From a bacterium (GTDB lineage: Bacteria > Patescibacteria > Paceibacteria > UBA9973 > SBAW01): a stretch of DNA of 7,121 nucleotides. The stretch is taken from assembly GCA_021825025.1 (NCBI GenBank), contig JAKAIP010000033.1:1-7121 (forward strand), read 5' to 3'. The notes under the pieces are model-generated. The model was not told the DNA's origin. It searched no databases and was given only the letters and a program-made list of their open reading frames with translations. Made by a program: the position numbers and the translations under genes. Shown here in pieces: positions 4,995 to 7,121 of the stretch; position 1 is the first letter of the stretch; every line of letters starts with the position of its first letter.

Positions 4995-6163
4995 AACTTT
5001 TTTATCCACTGCCATATACCCGAAAAAAGCTCAGTAAATGAGCTGTCGCTCGCCTGTTCAAGATCTCCACCCTGAGTAAACCCCCACACCGTAAGACCGT
5101 AGGACACTGCCCATGAACCGTCTTTGACCTGTAGTTGGGAGGTAGAGTTATCACTAAGTGCTGCAACACGAGAAGGAAGGCGCAGTACTGCTTTTGCCAA
5201 ATCAGAAACGGTCTGAAGCGAAGAACCTCCGCCAGTCAGAATAATGCCCCCGGGAAGCAATTCATCTTTTTTGATCTTCTTCAGATGCGCTTCTATCAGC
5301 TTGAACATATCCGATACCCGCTTGGAAATAAGGTCATCAATTTTTCGTTTGGGATACGGAGAACCGAATACTGCCCCTTGTTTAAGCTGCTCAGCTTCTT
5401 CAGGAGCGATACGTAACCCCAAAGCAAGGTCGTTGGTAATATCGGTGCTACCGACGGGAAATACTTTTATGGAAATAGGCATGGAATCTTCAAATACGAT
5501 GATAGAAAGCGTTTCAGATCCGATATTCGCCAGCACGCACCCTACGCGTTTCTGCGTTTTACTGAGTGCCACGAAGGATGCGGCAATCGGCGCAGCAACA
5601 ACATCCTCCACTTCCATACCCGCCTCCTCCACCGCAGCGACCAAGTCGTTGACATGCTGTGTGAGGCAGGTGATGAAAATTGCTTCCGTCGTAAGGCGCG
5701 TCCCTTTCATGCCGATTGGACTACGTCCTAGCAGCTTTACTCCATCGATAGTGTAATGGAGGGGAATACGATGAATGATTTTCCGGTTGACGAGCGTTGC
5801 CGGAGGCAATGCTGCTTCGCTTGCATCGAGGGCTCGGGCGATGTCGCGCTCTGTAATCTCCGAGTCGCCTCGCTCCACTACCGTCTCTCCGCGAGAAAAT
5901 GCTTCTTCAAGTCCGATACCGCCAATGCTGAGATAGGCGCGCCGCACTTTCTGCTGTGCGGCCTTGCTGGCTTGCGCGGTTGCTGCGGCGATAGAGCGCG
6001 CTACATCAGACACCGATACGATGTATCCGTTACGCAACCCTCTGCTTTCAGCATATCCCACTCCTAAAATACGCGGCAGTTGCCGCGGATCATCGGGATG
6101 TTCAGCTATCACCACTTTTACATGGTACGAACCTACATCAATACCGGTAACAATTTTTTGCAT
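4985..6163 (-). CDS. ftsA: cell division protein FtsA (392 aa)
   Basis: FtsA is the actin-like protein that ties FtsZ filaments to the membrane and recruits later division proteins. It shows the phosphate-1 motif GIDVGSYHVKVVI (7-19), an extended 1C (SHS2) subdomain at about 84-165 that sets FtsA apart from MreB and DnaK, the phosphate-2 region NIGSETLS (213-220) and the adenosine motif GGIILTGGGSSL (305-316). The end FSGIWQWIKKFLP (380-392) is an amphipathic helix with bulky aromatic and basic residues, as expected for the membrane-targeting sequence. The phosphate-2 loop departs from the usual DIGGGTTD: Asp is Asn and GG is SE, which may alter ATP hydrolysis. Length is slightly short of E. 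coli FtsA (about 420). It lies 39 bases after ybeY behind a strong hairpin, has no clear Shine-Dalgarno sequence, and precedes ftsZ as in most bacteria. Confidence 0.97.
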   Translation of the reverse strand: MQKIVTGIDVGSYHVKVVIAEHPDDPRQLPRILGVGYAESRGLRNGYIVSVSDVARSIAAATAQASKAAQQKVRRAYLSIGGIGLEEAFSRGETVVERGDSEITERDIARALDASEAALPPATLVNRKIIHRIPLHYTIDGVKLLGRSPIGMKGTRLTTEAIFITCLTQHVNDLVAAVEEAGMEVEDVVAAPIAASFVALSKTQKRVGCVLANIGSETLSIIVFEDSMPISIKVFPVGSTDITNDLALGLRIAPEEAEQLKQGAVFGSPYPKRKIDDLISKRVSDMFKLIEAHLKKIKKDELLPGGIILTGGGSSLQTVSDLAKAVLRLPSRVAALSDNSTSQLQVKDGSWAVSYGLTVWGFTQGGDLEQASDSSFTELFSGIWQWIKKFLP

Positions 6164-6176
6164 GGATACATAAAGG

Positions 6177-6200
6177 AAGCGCCCGGAGAGCCAGGCGCTT
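6177..6200 (-). promoter_or_regulatory. strong hairpin between ybeY and ftsA
   Basis: On the minus strand AAGCGCCTGG and CCGGGCGCTT (6191-6200 and 6177-6186) form a 10-bp stem with one G-U pair and a CTCT loop, entirely inside the 39-base gap between the ybeY stop and the ftsA start. Only CCTTTATGT follows, so it is a poor intrinsic terminator; a partial attenuator, an RNA processing site or a stabiliser that separates ftsA expression from the translation genes upstream is equally possible. The hairpin ends 13 bases before the ftsA ATG and so could also affect ribosome access. Confidence 0.6.
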
Positions 6201-6202
6201 GG

Positions 6203-6601
6203 TCAAAGGCGTACTACTACGCCAAATCGTTTCAGTAAGCGCCGCTCACTGGCTTCCATTGTAGCACCATGTACAAATCCTTTTAAATGTAGCATGCCGT
6301 GGATAAAGAGGTAGGAAAGAAAATCGTTCGGAGTCGCTTCGTAGAGAGATGCTTGTGTGCGGGCAGTGGCAGGGCACAGAAGAATTTCGCCGCTATGTTT
6401 GGAAAGAGAGAAAGAAAGCACATTGGATGGAACATCCTTGTGCTTCGTCTGTTTGCTAATGCGGCGCGCTTCGCTAGGAGAAAGGAGTGCTACTGAGAGA
6501 TCATACGTATTTCCAAGCACGGCCTGCTTGAGGGCAACAAACGGAACACCCGGCAGTTTCCCCCGGGTTTTATTGACGATAGCGACACTTGTTCGCTTCA
6601 T
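6203..6601 (-). CDS. ybeY: endoribonuclease YbeY, 16S rRNA maturation factor (132 aa)
   Basis: YbeY is a zinc-dependent endoribonuclease involved in 16S rRNA 3'-end maturation and ribosome quality control. The zinc site is seen at HGMLHLKGFVHG (101-112), with His101, His105 and His111 as the three ligands of the family pattern HGxLHLxGyDH. Upstream are NVLSFSL (60-66, family TDVLSFP) and GEILLCP (71-77, family GDI). The Asp normally just before the third His is Val110, and the protein is shorter than E. coli YbeY (155 aa), mostly at the N-terminus. The fold-defining stretches are otherwise intact, so it is probably functional. Its ATG immediately follows the rpsU stop codon (TAAATG), suggesting translational coupling with another small-subunit protein. 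ftsA follows after a hairpin. Confidence 0.92.
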   Translation of the reverse strand: MKRTSVAIVNKTRGKLPGVPFVALKQAVLGNTYDLSVALLSPSEARRISKQTKHKDVPSNVLSFSLSKHSGEILLCPATARTQASLYEATPNDFLSYLFIHGMLHLKGFVHGATMEASERRLLKRFGVVVRL

Positions 6602-6868
6602 TTATTTTCGACGTGGTCGCAGAGTAGTCTTTTCAAGCAATTTGCCGAGCTTGATGAGTTCAGCTACTTCTTCACGGCGCTTGATTACCTTGAGTGTGTG
6701 TTTGCGTTTCACTTCGCGTGATTTCTCACGGGTGAAGTAACGGCGTTCCCGCATATTTTGAATAAGCCGGGCTCCCTGCACGCGTTTCGTAAAGCGGCGA
6801 ATGAGGTTCGTTGCGCTTTCCCCGTCGTTTTTTTCTACTGCTGCGTTTACTACCATAACGCGCACCAT
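6602..6868 (-). CDS. rpsU: 30S ribosomal protein bS21 (88 aa)
   Basis: bS21 is a small, highly basic protein of the small subunit platform, close to the anti-Shine-Dalgarno end of 16S rRNA. The core matches the family: V-x-x-x-G-E-S followed by NLIRRFTKRVQGARLIQNMRERRYF (about residues 21-45, family pattern L-x-R-F-K-R-x-V...GIL-x-E-x-R-x-R-x-F-Y). The basic tail (about 46-88) is longer than in E. coli bS21 (71 aa) and ends in LRPRRK. A start at 6868 is preferred because GGGG lies about 10 bases upstream; an internal Met five codons in is possible. The gene lies 15 bases after hisS and abuts ybeY without a spacer, so it belongs to the same operon. Confidence 0.88.
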   Translation of the reverse strand: MVRVMVVNAAVEKNDGESATNLIRRFTKRVQGARLIQNMRERRYFTREKSREVKRKHTLKVIKRREEVAELIKLGKLLEKTTLRPRRK

Positions 6869-6883
6869 ACTACCATGACCCCA

Positions 6884-7121
6884 TCAGACTCGCAATGTTT
6901 TAAGGTATTTTGGTAGCTGCGCGAGTGCGATGGTGGTTTGCGCGCGTTCGTCAGCAGAACGAACGATAATAGTTTTATCAAGCACCTCTCTCTGGCCCAT
7001 AATGAGCACGTGTGATACGCGCGCCTTTCTTGCTTGCGCAAGCTGTATAGAAAGATGTCGGGAATCAAATGATTGCAGAGAAGGAATACGAGCCGTGCGT
7101 AGCATATCCAGCACAGTAAGA
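6884..7121 (-). CDS. hisS: histidyl-tRNA synthetase, C-terminal anticodon-binding domain (5' part outside the window)
   Basis: Only the last 79 residues are inside the window. They form the end of a class II synthetase anticodon-binding (HGTP) domain: VLDMLRTARIPS, a helix LSIQLAQARKARV, the strand VSHVLIMGQREV, DKTIIVRSAD, and the closing AQLPKYLKTL. The order helix - VLIMGQxE - TIIVR - PKYL is the pattern of HisRS C-termini, which read the His anticodon; ProRS, ThrRS or GlyRS share the fold but fit less well. The frame is open to the window edge, so the catalytic core and start lie beyond it; the GTG near the edge is internal. It is the first visible gene of the operon leading to ftsZ. Confidence 0.85.
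   Translation of the reverse strand, partial: LTVLDMLRTARIPSLQSFDSRHLSIQLAQARKARVSHVLIMGQREVLDKTIIVRSADERAQTTIALAQLPKYLKTLRV

Noticed and set aside
5135..6173. Several plus-strand frames antisense to ftsA
   Set aside because: All are fully covered by the conserved FtsA coding sequence, with no start signals or domain features.
6850..7068. A 72-codon minus-strand frame overlapping hisS and rpsU
   Set aside because: It overlaps both real genes in another frame and has no family resemblance.

Overview
The window looks like ordinary chromosomal DNA from a bacterium with compact gene packing. The organism is probably a member of the Candidate Phyla Radiation (Patescibacteria), with a Parcubacteria-type lineage my best guess. 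This rests on the character of the FtsA, FtsZ, bS21, HisRS and CAP-domain proteins, on tRNA genes without encoded CCA ends, and on a division operon fused to translation genes instead of a mur/ftsQ cluster. It is a judgement from memory of these families, not from a search.

Left part (1-2746). A plus-strand ABC exporter subunit enters from the left edge, with its membrane domain cut off, and runs tail to tail into a minus-strand gene for a membrane-anchored CAP/SCP-domain protein. Next come two divergent tRNA genes about 55 bases apart: tRNA-Ser(CGA) on the minus strand and tRNA-Glu(UUC) on the plus strand. Each is followed on its own strand, within 27-37 bases and without a visible terminator, by a protein gene: the CAP-domain protein after tRNA-Ser and a 101-residue three-helix membrane protein of unknown function after tRNA-Glu. 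A secreted RlpA-like double-psi beta-barrel protein follows on the plus strand, starting at TTG behind a strong Shine-Dalgarno sequence and ending in a clear intrinsic terminator.

Right part (2737-7121). Everything is on the minus strand and reads, in order of transcription: hisS (C-terminal part only), rpsU (bS21), ybeY, ftsA, ftsZ and a thioredoxin-reductase-like flavoprotein. Spacing is 15 bases between hisS and rpsU, 0 between rpsU and ybeY, 39 between ybeY and ftsA, 87 between ftsA and ftsZ, and 4 between ftsZ and the reductase. This looks like one operon joining tRNA charging, ribosome assembly or maturation and Z-ring formation. Internal control is possible at a strong hairpin before ftsA and at a promoter-like element before ftsZ.

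How the parts fit. FtsZ polymerises at midcell and FtsA tethers it to the membrane. The RlpA-like and CAP-domain proteins act, if they act on the envelope at all, on the outside. I see no CRISPR array, insertion sequence, prophage, toxin-antitoxin pair or defence system. The most interesting points are the tRNA-led protein transcription units, the possibly leaderless starts, the AhpF-like cofactor site in the reductase next to ftsZ, and departures from consensus at active-site positions in FtsA, YbeY, RlpA and the CAP protein. No stretch longer than 300 bases lacks a gene.
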